A stretch of 64,000 bases of DNA from Xanthobacteraceae bacterium (GTDB taxonomy: Bacteria; Pseudomonadota; Alphaproteobacteria; Rhizobiales; Xanthobacteraceae), in contig JALHRD010000009.1 of assembly GCA_022841625.1 (NCBI GenBank), positions 62,001 through 126,000 of the forward strand, written 5' to 3'. A program made the translations under genes and the position numbers. This document shows, one piece after another, positions 9,796 through 18,388 of this stretch. The notes under the pieces are model-generated. The model was not told the DNA's origin. It made no database searches and worked only from the letters and a program-made list of their open reading frames with translations. The stretch's first letter is position 1. Each line of letters begins with the position of its first letter.

Positions 9796-10824
9796 TTACT
9801 TGCTGCCCAGAACCGACTTGGCTTCGGCAACGACCTCAGCCGATGCGCCAATGATCGTATTGGATATTTTTTGCGCCGCGGCGCCGGCGGTCGGGCTGAT
9901 ATCCTGTTGCGCCTGCTCGGCTTCCTTGAGCAGCGCGGGATCCTTCATTGCGGCGTCGAAGGCCCGTCGCAACGCCGCCAGACGTTCGGCGGGGACATCT
10001 GGCGCGGTCACGATTGGCCGCGCAATCGCGGTGTCGGCGGAAATGAAAATCATGACTTGTCGGTGCAAGTCGGATTTCACGAGTTCTTGCATTAACGGGA
10101 CATCTTTGAGCTCGGGATGCCGCGTGAGTCCGATTTGTACCAGCATGTGGATCTTGTTCTCGGCGAGCCATTGCGGCCGCGTCGATTTCCATGAAGCCCA
10201 GAGGTTGGAGCCGCGACCGCCGACCTCGCCACGTTCCATCGCAATGTTGACTTCGGCGCCGCCGGGATAGCCGGTCACAATCTTGAATTTGGTGCCGGCA
10301 AACTTGTTGAGAGCCGCTGGATAGTAGTATGAGCCGCTGCTTCGCCCGGTTGCGCCGACGACGAATTCCTTCTCCATTACCTGCTCGATTCGGGTGACTC
10401 CGGTTTCGTGCCAGGAATTGATGACGTTCGGGCTATCCGTGGTGTTGCCGATGTAGTGGAACTTGCGCATGTCGAACTTGATGCCATCAAGCCCGATGGC
10501 TTGCGCGACCGGCAGATTGGAGGAGATCGCCAGCATGGCACTGCCATCGCGCGGCGCAACATTTGCCAGCCAATTCGCGGCCACCAGGCCGCCACCGCCG
10601 AGCATGTTCTGCGGCACGATTTTTGGGTTACCGGGAATATGCTTGGACATGTAGCGGGCCACCAACCGCGCCCGTAGATCGTAATCGCCACCGGCCGAAA
10701 CACCGATCACCATCTGGATGGCGCGGCCGCGATAGAAATCGGCGACGGGATCGGCTGTGGCGGAAATCGTTAGCGCTGCGATGGCGGATGCAGCCAGCAC
10801 GACGATTTTGGCGAAGTGAGGCAT
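9796..10824 (-). CDS. Bug/TctC-like solute-binding protein (divergent subfamily)
   Basis: Periplasmic receptor of the tripartite tricarboxylate transporter type, 342 aa. A signal peptide ends near SATADPV. The family hallmark stretch (MVIGVSAGGDYDLRARLVAR) and the N-lobe GGGGLVAANWL are present, with the later GTKFKIVTGYPGGAEV and a C-terminal LRRAFDAAMKDP helix. It shares its subfamily, including the FKI(V/I)(T/S)GYP segment and the MERGEV motif, with the gene at 12759. It converges tail to tail with the ModA-like gene, 15 bp apart. No TctA/TctB partners are nearby, and the ligand (probably a carboxylate) is unknown. Confidence 0.82.
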   Translation of the reverse strand: MPHFAKIVVLAASAIAALTISATADPVADFYRGRAIQMVIGVSAGGDYDLRARLVARYMSKHIPGNPKIVPQNMLGGGGLVAANWLANVAPRDGSAMLAISSNLPVAQAIGLDGIKFDMRKFHYIGNTTDSPNVINSWHETGVTRIEQVMEKEFVVGATGRSSGSYYYPAALNKFAGTKFKIVTGYPGGAEVNIAMERGEVGGRGSNLWASWKSTRPQWLAENKIHMLVQIGLTRHPELKDVPLMQELVKSDLHRQVMIFISADTAIARPIVTAPDVPAERLAALRRAFDAAMKDPALLKEAEQAQQDISPTAGAAAQKISNTIIGASAEVVAEAKSVLGSK

Positions 10825-10968
10825 GGTGGATTTCCTCTTGCGGTCGGGTTGACGACCGAACGACGCGGATGATCCGGGCTATTGCGTCTCAAGTAAAGGC
10901 GCCAAGTGCCACATCGCCGATGGTCCTTGCGGTTGACAGCCGGCGGTCGCGCGGTGCCTGCTGTGCCC

Positions 10969-11676
10969 ATGAGCTCTATGCCCAAAGCCCTGTTTTTTGA
11001 TGTTTTCGGCACATTGGTCGATTGGCGCACCAGCATTGCCCGAGAATCTGAACGGATTCTTAAGCCACTCGGCCACTTGATCGATTGGTTGGCGTTTGCC
11101 GACGCCTGGCGTGGCGAATATCAGCCAGCTATGGAGGAAATTCGCTCCGGCCAATTGCCGTTTTGCCGGCTGGACGTTCTCCATCGGCGCAACCTTGAAC
11201 GCATCCTGCCGCGTTTCAAAATTTCGGGATTGAGCGAGGACACTTTGCGCCGCCTGAATTTGGCTTGGCATCGGCTTGATGCTTGGCCGGATGTGGCTCC
11301 TGGAATGGCGCGATTGAAGCAGCGGTATTGGCTTGCACCGGTATCGAACGGCAACATCTCGCTGATGGTCGGTCTTGCGCGCCGCAACAATCTGCCGTGG
11401 GATGCGATCCTCGGCTCAGAGATCGCCGGTGACTTCAAGCCTAAGCCGCGAGTCTATCTCTCGGCCTGCGAAGCATTCGATCTTGCCCCGGGCGATTGCA
11501 TGATGGTTGCGGCCCATAGCAACGATCTCGCGCATGCCGCTAAGTCCGGACTGCGGACCGGGCACATTGCGCGGCCCAATGAGCATGGACCGGGCAAAGG
11601 CGAAACGGCGCCCACGGTCGCCGTCGACGTAGCGGCGTCAAGCCTTGAGGATCTCGCCCATAAGCTTGGCGCATAG
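10969..11676 (+). CDS. HAD-family (S)-2-haloacid dehalogenase-like hydrolase
   Basis: Cytoplasmic HAD hydrolase of the type II haloacid dehalogenase group, which removes halogen from 2-haloalkanoic acids with inversion. Seen: the nucleophile motif FFDVFGTLVDW (Asp11), VSNGNISLM (Ser/Asn of motif II), FKPKPRVY (the motif III lysine) and MVAAHSNDLAHAAKSGL (motif IV). The helical cap lies between motifs I and II. ATG at 10969 is used; a second ATG at 10978 is equally possible and no strong Shine-Dalgarno decides. It converges with the dioxygenase gene 6 bp away. The halide specificity is inferred from the family. Confidence 0.87.
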   Translation: MSSMPKALFFDVFGTLVDWRTSIARESERILKPLGHLIDWLAFADAWRGEYQPAMEEIRSGQLPFCRLDVLHRRNLERILPRFKISGLSEDTLRRLNLAWHRLDAWPDVAPGMARLKQRYWLAPVSNGNISLMVGLARRNNLPWDAILGSEIAGDFKPKPRVYLSACEAFDLAPGDCMMVAAHSNDLAHAAKSGLRTGHIARPNEHGPGKGETAPTVAVDVAASSLEDLAHKLGA

Positions 11677-11682
11677 CGGCCT

Positions 11683-12546
11683 TCAATACGGCCGCACGGC
11701 ACCTTTGACGGTAGTCCGCAGCATCAGCCGCCGCTCGGTTGAAGGGAAATCCGTGCGGGCATGCGAAGAGCAGCGGTTGTCCCAGAGCAGGAGATCGCCG
11801 AGCCGCCAGACGTGCTCGTAGACGAATTCCCGTTTTTCCGCGTGATCGAACACGGCGCTGAGCAGTTTCTCAGCCTCAGCTTGGGGGATGCCGTCGACCC
11901 CAACCGTCATGAGGCGGTTGACGTAAACCGCTTTGCGATTGGTGTCCTCATGCGTCCGGAATACTGGATGCTTGCACGCGCCAAAGGCCTCCGTGCCCTT
12001 GCCGTCGCCGCGCTGGGTCGAGCCGTAATTGTAGTGGTGGATCGCGAGGTGGCCCTCCAGCCGATTGCGGACGTCCGGGTCAAGCGTTTCGTACGCCGCA
12101 TAGCCGCTTGCAAACAAAGTATTGCCGCCGGCCGAAGGAATTTCGACCGAGTAAAGCAGCGTGGCCTTGTCCGGTATTTCCGAATGGATCATGTCGTGAT
12201 GAAACATCATCTCGCCATCCGGCAACGCGCCGATCGGCTCCCCGTTTTCGCGGATGTTGGAAATCATCATGATCCCGGGCAGGATCTTGGCGTAGCCCTT
12301 CGGAAAGAATTTCGGCGGCCTGCGTGGCATGCCCTGTTCGCCGAAATAGCCGGTGACCCGAATCAGATCCTCCTGCGACAATTTTTGATCCGGAAAAATG
12401 ATGACAAGATGGTCCAGCCAAGCTTGGTAGATCGCTTTGACGGTCGCCTCGTCCGGCTTCTGGCGCAGATCGAGCCCCCGAATTTCAGCGCCGATGTATT
12501 TGCTGAGGGGGACGACGTTGAGCTTGGTCTGTGTCATCACGGTCAT
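11683..12546 (-). CDS. TauD/TfdA-family 2-oxoglutarate-dependent dioxygenase
   Basis: Fe(II)/2-oxoglutarate dioxygenase of the TauD/TfdA family, 287 aa, the usual size. The iron triad is visible as FHHDM (His116, Asp118) and DNRCSSHAR near the C-terminus, followed by the 2-oxoglutarate-binding arginine in ERRLMLRTT. The motif SAGGNTLFAS between them is also typical. Substrates in the family include taurine, 2,4-D and other sulfonates or aryloxyacids; none can be assigned here. The ATG at 12546 is preceded by GGAG at a good distance. The neighbouring dehalogenase and Bug receptors suggest use of organic acids. Confidence 0.87.
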   Translation of the reverse strand: MTVMTQTKLNVVPLSKYIGAEIRGLDLRQKPDEATVKAIYQAWLDHLVIIFPDQKLSQEDLIRVTGYFGEQGMPRRPPKFFPKGYAKILPGIMMISNIRENGEPIGALPDGEMMFHHDMIHSEIPDKATLLYSVEIPSAGGNTLFASGYAAYETLDPDVRNRLEGHLAIHHYNYGSTQRGDGKGTEAFGACKHPVFRTHEDTNRKAVYVNRLMTVGVDGIPQAEAEKLLSAVFDHAEKREFVYEHVWRLGDLLLWDNRCSSHARTDFPSTERRLMLRTTVKGAVRPY

Positions 12547-12758
12547 GGTCGGTCTCCGGCATGCCCGGCTGGTTCGGGCTGATCCTTGCTTGATGCACCG
12601 TAGAAAACCATGCCGATGTCGTTACCGCAATGCGGGATGTCGCAGGGGTGAGTTGTGCTTTGGCCGGGTGCAATGGCGGCTTTTCCCGGCATCATTAGCA
12701 CTCTCTGGCATGGCCGCCGGCTAACGTGGCATAGTTCTGTCAACAAGATCGGATACCA

Positions 12759-13811
12759 ATGCGAATCGGAACAATGAGTCGCTTTATTCAAAAAGGGTTT
12801 TCCATACTGGTTGCTGCTCTGGCGGCGGCCGTTTTGCTGCCGCAACCGGGCGTGACGCAGCCGGCCGACCCATTCTTCAAGGGTAAGACCATCAGGCTCT
12901 ATATTGGTTTCGACGGCGGCGGGACCTATGATTACTACGGTCGGCTTGTTGCGCGCTTCCTCGGCCGTCATGTCCCAGGTGAGCCGACCATCGTGGCGCA
13001 ATCGATGCCGGGTAGCGGCAGCCTGCGGGCCGCCAATTTTCTGTTTTCGGCTGCGCCCAAGGATGGCACTGCGCTCGGCGTCATTACCCAAACAGCGGCC
13101 ATTGAGGATGCTCTGCGTTCGCCGGGTGCGCAGTTCAAAGCGGCGGAGTTCAACTGGATCGGCCGGATGACGGCAATCCTCGAAGTGCATTTCACCTGGA
13201 AAACCTCGCGGGGCAAGTCCATCGAGGATGCGCGCGCCCATGAAATTCCGCTCGCCGGCACCGGCGCTGGCTCGCCATCCGAAGGCTATCCGAAGCTGTT
13301 GAACGCGTTGGCCGACACCAAGTTCAAGATCATCTCGGGCTATCCGAGTTCGACCGCCGGCATGTTGGCGATGGAGCGCGGCGAGGTCGACGGTGCGTTG
13401 ACATCGTGGAACACCCTCAAGCGGACCAGGCAGCACTGGCTGCAAAACCGCGACATCAATTTACTGGTGCAATACGGCGCCGAGCGTCACGCGGAGATGC
13501 GGGACGTTCCCAGCGTCCTGGAAGTCGCCAAGACGCCGGAGGGCAGAGCCGTCCTGGCCTTCTATATCGGCGGAGCCCAACTCGGCCGCGCGCTCGTGGC
13601 ACCGCCCGGATTGCCGGCGGATCGGGTGGCGCAATTGCGGGAGGCGTTCGACGCCATGCTCAAGGATCGAGAATTTCTTGCGGAAATCGAGAAAAGCGGA
13701 CAGGAATTCTATCCTGCTTCCGGCGCTCAGGTTCAGCGTCTGATTGCGACCACCGCCAATGCACCACGCAAAGTGGTTGAATTGACGGAATCAATCTTCC
13801 GCACAAAATGA
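12759..13811 (+). CDS. Bug/TctC-like solute-binding protein (same subfamily as the gene at 9796)
   Basis: Exported solute receptor, 350 aa, with a signal peptide of about 35 residues ending near GVTQPADPF. The mature protein begins with FFKGKTIRLYIGFDGGGTYD and continues with RFLGRHVPGEPTIVAQSMPG, parallel to RYMSKHIPGNPKIVPQNMLG in the protein encoded at 9796, so the two are paralogues. It also has FKIISGYPSS and MERGEVDGALTS. ATG at 12759 or at 12774 could be the start. It lies 16 bp upstream of the Ntn-hydrolase gene, so the two are probably cotranscribed. Confidence 0.82.
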   Translation: MRIGTMSRFIQKGFSILVAALAAAVLLPQPGVTQPADPFFKGKTIRLYIGFDGGGTYDYYGRLVARFLGRHVPGEPTIVAQSMPGSGSLRAANFLFSAAPKDGTALGVITQTAAIEDALRSPGAQFKAAEFNWIGRMTAILEVHFTWKTSRGKSIEDARAHEIPLAGTGAGSPSEGYPKLLNALADTKFKIISGYPSSTAGMLAMERGEVDGALTSWNTLKRTRQHWLQNRDINLLVQYGAERHAEMRDVPSVLEVAKTPEGRAVLAFYIGGAQLGRALVAPPGLPADRVAQLREAFDAMLKDREFLAEIEKSGQEFYPASGAQVQRLIATTANAPRKVVELTESIFRTK

Positions 13812-13827
13812 TGCGCTGGAAAACGTA

Positions 13828-14898
13828 ATGACCGTGCAGCTCGATGCAATTCCTGTCATCGACATACCGTTGCAGGGGCCGGCCGATCGTGCGCGCGAAA
13901 GCGCGGAGCGGGTGCGCGCATTGCGTGACGCATGCTTGGGCATTCTGCCGCGTCCCGCTGACGCGCTGCTGCCGGGGATTGATTTCATTACCCGTCGCTG
14001 GCTTGAACGGTCGTGCTCACCCTATGTAGGCGAAATTACTGCGATCGCCGCAACCTTGGGGCATGCGGGCGTGTGGTTTCTCAACGGCTGTTACCAGTGG
14101 GGTTGCACAACGCTTGCCCGTGACGAGGCGTCCGCTCCTTGGCTCGCGCGTACTTTGGACTGGCCGTTTCCTGGTCTGGGTCGTTATCTTGAAATTGTTC
14201 GCATGCAGGGGCCGGCCGGCACGTTCGAAAACCTAAGCTGGCCCGGCTATGTCGGCGCGTTGACCGCGATGGCGCCAGGCCGATTTGCCGCCGCTATCAA
14301 TCAGGCGCCACTTCGGCGCCGCACGCGTCACCCGTGGCTGCGGCCGTATGACATCGCGCTCAATGCGGCGCAGACTTGGCGCGTTCGATTCATTCCACCC
14401 GATCACTTGCTGCGTAATGTGTTCGAGACCTGCAAGAACTACCACGAAGCCAAGCACCGGTTGGAAACAACACCAATCGCTCGCCCCGTGATCTATTCGT
14501 TGGTTGGATGCGCAATTGGTGAGCGGTGCGTCATCGAGCGCAGGGAAGATAGCTTCTCGACCAGAGTCGACAACACCTCGGCCGCGAATGATTGGCATGA
14601 AAGCGCGCCACGCTGGGAGGCCCGCACGCGCATCGACTTAATGTTTACGCGCACTTATGAAGAGACCGCGGCCAGCAGCCGTGCGCGCCGTGAGCAATTT
14701 GAGACATGGTCGGGACATTTGTCGATCGGGCAATTCGCTTGGGTCGTACCGCCAATTCTGAATCCTTATACGCGCTTGGCGGCGGAGATGTGTCCTGCGA
14801 CCGGAGTTTTACGCGCCATCGGCTACGAGCCGCTGCATGGGAACGAGTTGCCGCATGCCGTGACATCGAGCTGCGATTGGCACAAAACAGCGGCCTGA
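13828..14898 (+). CDS. Ntn-type amide hydrolase (acid-ceramidase / choloylglycine-hydrolase-like)
   Basis: A 356-aa protein that seems to be an Ntn-fold C-N hydrolase. The segment WGCTTLARD...ARTLDWPF resembles the nucleophile region of acid ceramidase, NAAA and choloylglycine hydrolases: a cysteine in GCTT followed by an Arg and LDW. Later LVGCAIGERCVIERRED and RVDNTSAANDWHE fit the conserved sheet and Asn region. If the family mechanism holds, cleavage before the cysteine would create the active subunit. No signal peptide is seen. It follows a Bug receptor by 16 bp, suggesting hydrolysis of an imported amide. Family recognition is moderate and the substrate is unknown. Confidence 0.65.
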   Translation: MTVQLDAIPVIDIPLQGPADRARESAERVRALRDACLGILPRPADALLPGIDFITRRWLERSCSPYVGEITAIAATLGHAGVWFLNGCYQWGCTTLARDEASAPWLARTLDWPFPGLGRYLEIVRMQGPAGTFENLSWPGYVGALTAMAPGRFAAAINQAPLRRRTRHPWLRPYDIALNAAQTWRVRFIPPDHLLRNVFETCKNYHEAKHRLETTPIARPVIYSLVGCAIGERCVIERREDSFSTRVDNTSAANDWHESAPRWEARTRIDLMFTRTYEETAASSRARREQFETWSGHLSIGQFAWVVPPILNPYTRLAAEMCPATGVLRAIGYEPLHGNELPHAVTSSCDWHKTAA

Positions 14899-15044
14899 TT
14901 GGCGTGCAATCATCAAGGCTGAACGGCTGTTCATTGAAGCGGCGTTGATTGCCGTTCGCATGACGCGAATTACCCGGCTGCTAATTGACAATATCATGGG
15001 TCAGGCGTGGAATACTTTTGGATGGTCACACAAGGAGAATCCCA

Positions 15045-15458
15045 ATGCCTAAATCTCTGACGCTTGGAATGCTCGTACTGCTGGCGAGCGCTGCTCTTCT
15101 GACTGCGCGTGCTGATGCGGCCGCGTTGCCGGGCGTGGATGCAATCATACCTGCGACGGAATCGCTCTCGGTGATCGACAACGTTCAAGTCCGTTATTTC
15201 GGCGGTCGCCGGTACTGTTGGTATTTTGATGGATGGCAGGGACCGGGCTGGTACTGGTGCGGTCATGAATGGCGCCATGGATTCGGTTGGGGCGGCGGCT
15301 TTGGTTGGCGCGGCTGGGGCGGCCATCACCATCCCCATCCCCATCACCATCATCATCACCACGGCATGGGCGGCGGCGGTGGCATGGGTGGCGGCGGTGG
15401 CATGGGCGGCGGCGGTGGCATGGGCGGCGGCGGTGGCATGGGTGGGATGGGCAAGTAA
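15045..15458 (+). CDS. Small exported His- and Gly/Met-rich protein
   Basis: A protein of 137 aa with a clear signal peptide (hydrophobic core LGMLVLLASAALL, ending at ADA-AA). The mature part has a Trp/Gly-rich stretch with two cysteines (RRYCWYFDGW, WYWCGHEW), then a run with eleven histidines broken by two prolines, then four perfect GMGGGG units and GMGGMGK. AAGGAG stands six bases before the ATG at 15045. Composition suggests metal binding (Ni, Co, Zn or Cu) in the periplasm or surface, but this is inference; related YCWY-containing small proteins are common in the group and uncharacterised. A hairpin terminator lies about 145 bp downstream. Confidence 0.8.
   Translation: MPKSLTLGMLVLLASAALLTARADAAALPGVDAIIPATESLSVIDNVQVRYFGGRRYCWYFDGWQGPGWYWCGHEWRHGFGWGGGFGWRGWGGHHHPHPHHHHHHHGMGGGGGMGGGGGMGGGGGMGGGGGMGGMGK
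15363..15434 (+). repeat. Tandem 18-bp repeat, four copies, coding GMGGGG
   Basis: Four adjacent copies of an 18-base unit that begins ggcatggg and ends ggcggt. They are identical except for one c/t difference in the second copy. They encode the glycine/methionine tail of the exported protein, and the near-identity points to recent expansion or ongoing slippage. Confidence 0.95.
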
Positions 15459-15811
15459 CGCCCGCCCTGTCATTCGCACTGCAAGCACCAAGGTCGACCG
15501 GTGCGGTGTCGTTCAGCGACACAGCTACTCTGAAACGATGCTGGTGTTGGCATAACTGCAAAGCCGAATGATCACCCGGTCGATAGTGTCCTGAATCCGG
15601 AGAGGGCGGTCGCAAGGCTGCCCTTTTCGCTTTGATCGATTAAGCGCATTGGGATTATGGCCGTTTGGCTGTGACCGATCGGCCGGACCGGAAGCCGTAC
15701 TTCGCTTTGCATGCTTGCCAATTGAAACGCCGTGTGATTTTCGTGCAGGGGGCCTCGGACACGGGTGGCAGGCCGCCTGAACCAGATAGCGCGAGTGGCA
15801 AAGCAAGCAAC
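15459..15811. other. Spacer of about 350 bp
   Basis: No convincing gene was found here. The reading frame of the downstream membrane protein extends back to a TTG at 15665, but the extension has no hydrophobic or conserved content and no Shine-Dalgarno, so it is treated as non-coding. The stretch holds one hairpin terminator candidate at 15603-15627 and presumably the promoter of the downstream gene. Confidence 0.6.
15603..15627 (+). terminator. Hairpin followed by TTTT
   Basis: AGGGC at 15603-15607 pairs with GCCCT at 15620-15624 (extendable by a G.T and a G-C pair), followed by four T in all. It is a candidate rho-independent terminator for the His/Gly-rich gene, though 145 bp after its stop. 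Confidence 0.5.
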
Positions 15812-18082
15812 ATGAGTACCTCCGACCTGCCGACCCGCGAGACAAGCCAGCCATACCTGTCGCAGCGTTTGGTCTTGCTGACATTTATTGCCGGTATTTT
15901 CGTCAGCGCCGCGCTGCTGTTCGCGGTGCAGCCGATGTTCACCAAGATGGTGCTGCCGCGGCTTGGTGGCGCGGCTTCGGTGTGGTCGGTGGCGATGGTG
16001 TTTTTCCAGACCACCTTATTGGCAGGCTATGCTTACGCGCATCTGCTGACGCGTTTTGTGCCGGGACGTGTCTCCATTGTTATTCATCTGGTGGTGTTGG
16101 CGGTCGCGTGCTTCACGCTGCCATTGCATATTGCGACCGGCTGGGGTCGGCCGCCGCAGGTCGGAGAGGCGTTCTGGCTGTTGGGGTTATTTACGGTTTC
16201 GATTGGACTGCCGTTTTTTGCGTTGTCGGCCAATGGCCCGCTGCTGCAGGCTTGGTTCGTGCGCACCGGCCATCGCGATGCCAAGGATCCCTATTTTCTT
16301 TATGCCGCGAGCAATGTCGGGAGTTTCCTGGCGCTGCTCGCCTATCCATTGGTGGTTGAGCCATTTGTGCGGCTTGGCGATCAGGCCTGGCTATGGACCG
16401 CCGGTTACTATCTGCTGATCGCCCTGGTGGTGGGCTGCGGTTTTGTGATGCTGCGCGCACCAAGTCAGATGTCCGGAGCGACCGTTTCTGAAACGGTCGC
16501 GACCGCGCCTCCGAGCTGGCTTGATGCCGCCATCTGGATTGCGCTCGCCGCAATCCCATCTGGTCTTTTGATTGCCGTGACGGCGCACATATCGACCGAT
16601 GTGGCGGCAGTGCCGTTGTTCTGGACGGTGCCGCTTGCCATCTACCTGTTGACCTTCGTGATTGTCTTTCAAACGCGGCCGTTTATCCCGCATTGGTTGG
16701 CGGTCGCGCTTCAGCCGGCCTGTGTTCTGTTTCTGGTTATCGCCGTCTTGATGATTCCGATTGAGTCAATCATCCTCCAAATCGCAATTCACCTTGGCGT
16801 TTTCTTTGTTTGTGCATTGATGTGCCACGGCGAACTCGCGCGCCGCCGGCCACCACCGCAATTCCTGACCAGCTATTACATGTGGATCTCGTTCGGCGGA
16901 ATGGTCGGCGGGATTTTGACGGGGCTCATTGCACCGCAGGTCTTCAACCGCATCATCGAATATCCGCTGCTGGTGATACTCACGCTGATGTGCCGTCCCG
17001 GTTTGCGACTGCCGACCAAAGGCGATGGTCAATATTTATTGTTGATCGCGATTGCCGTGGTGGCGGTCGTGGTGATTGGATTGATGGCGGCCGATGTGCG
17101 GTTTGAAACGCCGATTTATGCCTTGACGGTTGGATTCCTGCTTGGGTTGATCGTGAAGTTCTGGAGAGCGCCGCTATCATTTGCGGCTATTGTCGCGATG
17201 CTGTTTGTGATGAACCACTACAACACCAGCGCCACCAGCAATTATCTCGTGCGCAATTTTTTTGGCGTGCTCAATGTCGTCGAGGCAACGGATGGCCGCT
17301 TTCGCGTGCTCTACCATGGCACAACGGCGCAAGGCGCGCAGCGCATCCGCGATCGAAGTGGGACCCTGCTGAGCGGGCGCCCCGACATGGTGTCGGAATT
17401 CCATGACGGAGGCGGCTTCGCTCAGGTGGTGGACGCGGTCGAAAAGCGCGTGGGCGGGCCGGCCAATATGGCGGTCATCGGACTTGGAACCGGGGCGCTG
17501 GCTTGTCGCGGTGGCGCCGGAACGACAGTCACTTTTTATGAAATCGATGCCGATGTCGCCCGCATTGCCCGCGATCCGACCCTGTTCAGTTATATATCAG
17601 AATGTGCGCCCAACACGCGGATTGTGATCGGAGATGCACGCCTGACGCTCGCCGACGCGCCGGATGGCGCCTATGACGTGCTGTTTGTCGACGCCTTCAT
17701 CGGCGCTGCCATTCCGGTTCATTTGCTAACTCGCGAAGCCTTGGAACTTTATTTCCGCAAGCTGAAGCCGAACGGCGTGATTGCGATGCACATCTCGAAC
17801 CGCAATCTTGAACTCGCCTCGGTGGTTGCTGGGGTCGCGCAGGCCAACGGTGCGATGGTCCGGATCTATGATGGTGGCGATCTTCAAGAAGACCCCGACG
17901 AGCATCGCTGGATCCCGACCATTGCGGTGGTCGCCCGCAATGACGCGGATTTCGGCGTTCTGGCGAAATCAGAGCTGTGGCCGATCCGTGAACGCGATCC
18001 GTTCCAGCGGGTATGGACCGACGATTACTCCAACATCGTCGGATCGCTGCTGCGGCAATGGCAGCGGCGGAGCGGCAATTAG
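15812..18082 (+). CDS. Fused membrane / spermidine-synthase-like protein
   Basis: A 756-aa fusion of an N-terminal membrane domain of about 12-14 hydrophobic segments (residues about 20-520; LLFAVQPMFTKMVLPRLGG is the conserved first-helix region) and a C-terminal class I methyltransferase-like domain of the spermidine synthase type. The latter shows VIGLGTGALACRG (glycine-rich loop), FYEIDADVARIA, IVIGDARLTL and DVLFVDAF. The aminopropyltransferase function is not demonstrated for this fused class. ATG at 15812 starts the conserved part. It ends 4 bases inside the convergent DUF6295 gene. Confidence 0.88.
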   Translation: MSTSDLPTRETSQPYLSQRLVLLTFIAGIFVSAALLFAVQPMFTKMVLPRLGGAASVWSVAMVFFQTTLLAGYAYAHLLTRFVPGRVSIVIHLVVLAVACFTLPLHIATGWGRPPQVGEAFWLLGLFTVSIGLPFFALSANGPLLQAWFVRTGHRDAKDPYFLYAASNVGSFLALLAYPLVVEPFVRLGDQAWLWTAGYYLLIALVVGCGFVMLRAPSQMSGATVSETVATAPPSWLDAAIWIALAAIPSGLLIAVTAHISTDVAAVPLFWTVPLAIYLLTFVIVFQTRPFIPHWLAVALQPACVLFLVIAVLMIPIESIILQIAIHLGVFFVCALMCHGELARRRPPPQFLTSYYMWISFGGMVGGILTGLIAPQVFNRIIEYPLLVILTLMCRPGLRLPTKGDGQYLLLIAIAVVAVVVIGLMAADVRFETPIYALTVGFLLGLIVKFWRAPLSFAAIVAMLFVMNHYNTSATSNYLVRNFFGVLNVVEATDGRFRVLYHGTTAQGAQRIRDRSGTLLSGRPDMVSEFHDGGGFAQVVDAVEKRVGGPANMAVIGLGTGALACRGGAGTTVTFYEIDADVARIARDPTLFSYISECAPNTRIVIGDARLTLADAPDGAYDVLFVDAFIGAAIPVHLLTREALELYFRKLKPNGVIAMHISNRNLELASVVAGVAQANGAMVRIYDGGDLQEDPDEHRWIPTIAVVARNDADFGVLAKSELWPIRERDPFQRVWTDDYSNIVGSLLRQWQRRSGN

Positions 18083-18375
18083 CCGGCGACGGCAATCGTT
18101 GGGCTGGCCGCTTGGGCGGCGGTATGTTCCTGCTCGCCGCTTTCCAGGGCCGACAGAATTGCGCGGACGAGTTCGCGCGCGGATTCGGCGCTGATCTCGA
18201 TGGCGACCCGCTCCCGGCCACCATTGGCGGCATTGATGAAGTCGATGCCTAGTGCATGATCGAGCGGCGCGTGGAAGGGGTGGTCGTAATAGACGTGCGC
18301 AGTGTCGATTTTCATCCAGCCGCGGCCCTTGGCGCTACCGCTCAGGGCGGCTTTTTCGACAATGTAGGAACACAT
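18079..18375 (-). CDS. DUF6295-like small protein
   Basis: A 98-aa cytoplasmic protein. The N-terminus MCSYIVEKAALSGSAKGRGW, the central YYDHPFHAPLDHALGIDF and the RVAIEISAESARELV helix match what I recall of the DUF6295 family, whose function is unknown. The ATG is at 18375. It lies 13 bp downstream of the dienelactone-hydrolase-like gene, so the two probably form an operon. Its end overlaps the last four bases of the convergent spermidine-synthase-like gene. Confidence 0.8.
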   Translation of the reverse strand: MCSYIVEKAALSGSAKGRGWMKIDTAHVYYDHPFHAPLDHALGIDFINAANGGRERVAIEISAESARELVRAILSALESGEQEHTAAQAASPTIAVAG

Positions 18376-18388
18376 GGCTTAGTCTCCG

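Noticed and set aside
12543-13445. 300-codon minus-strand frame upstream of the TauD-like gene
   Set aside because: It overlaps the clear Bug-type receptor gene on the plus strand; the Bug motifs are convincing and the antisense product is not.
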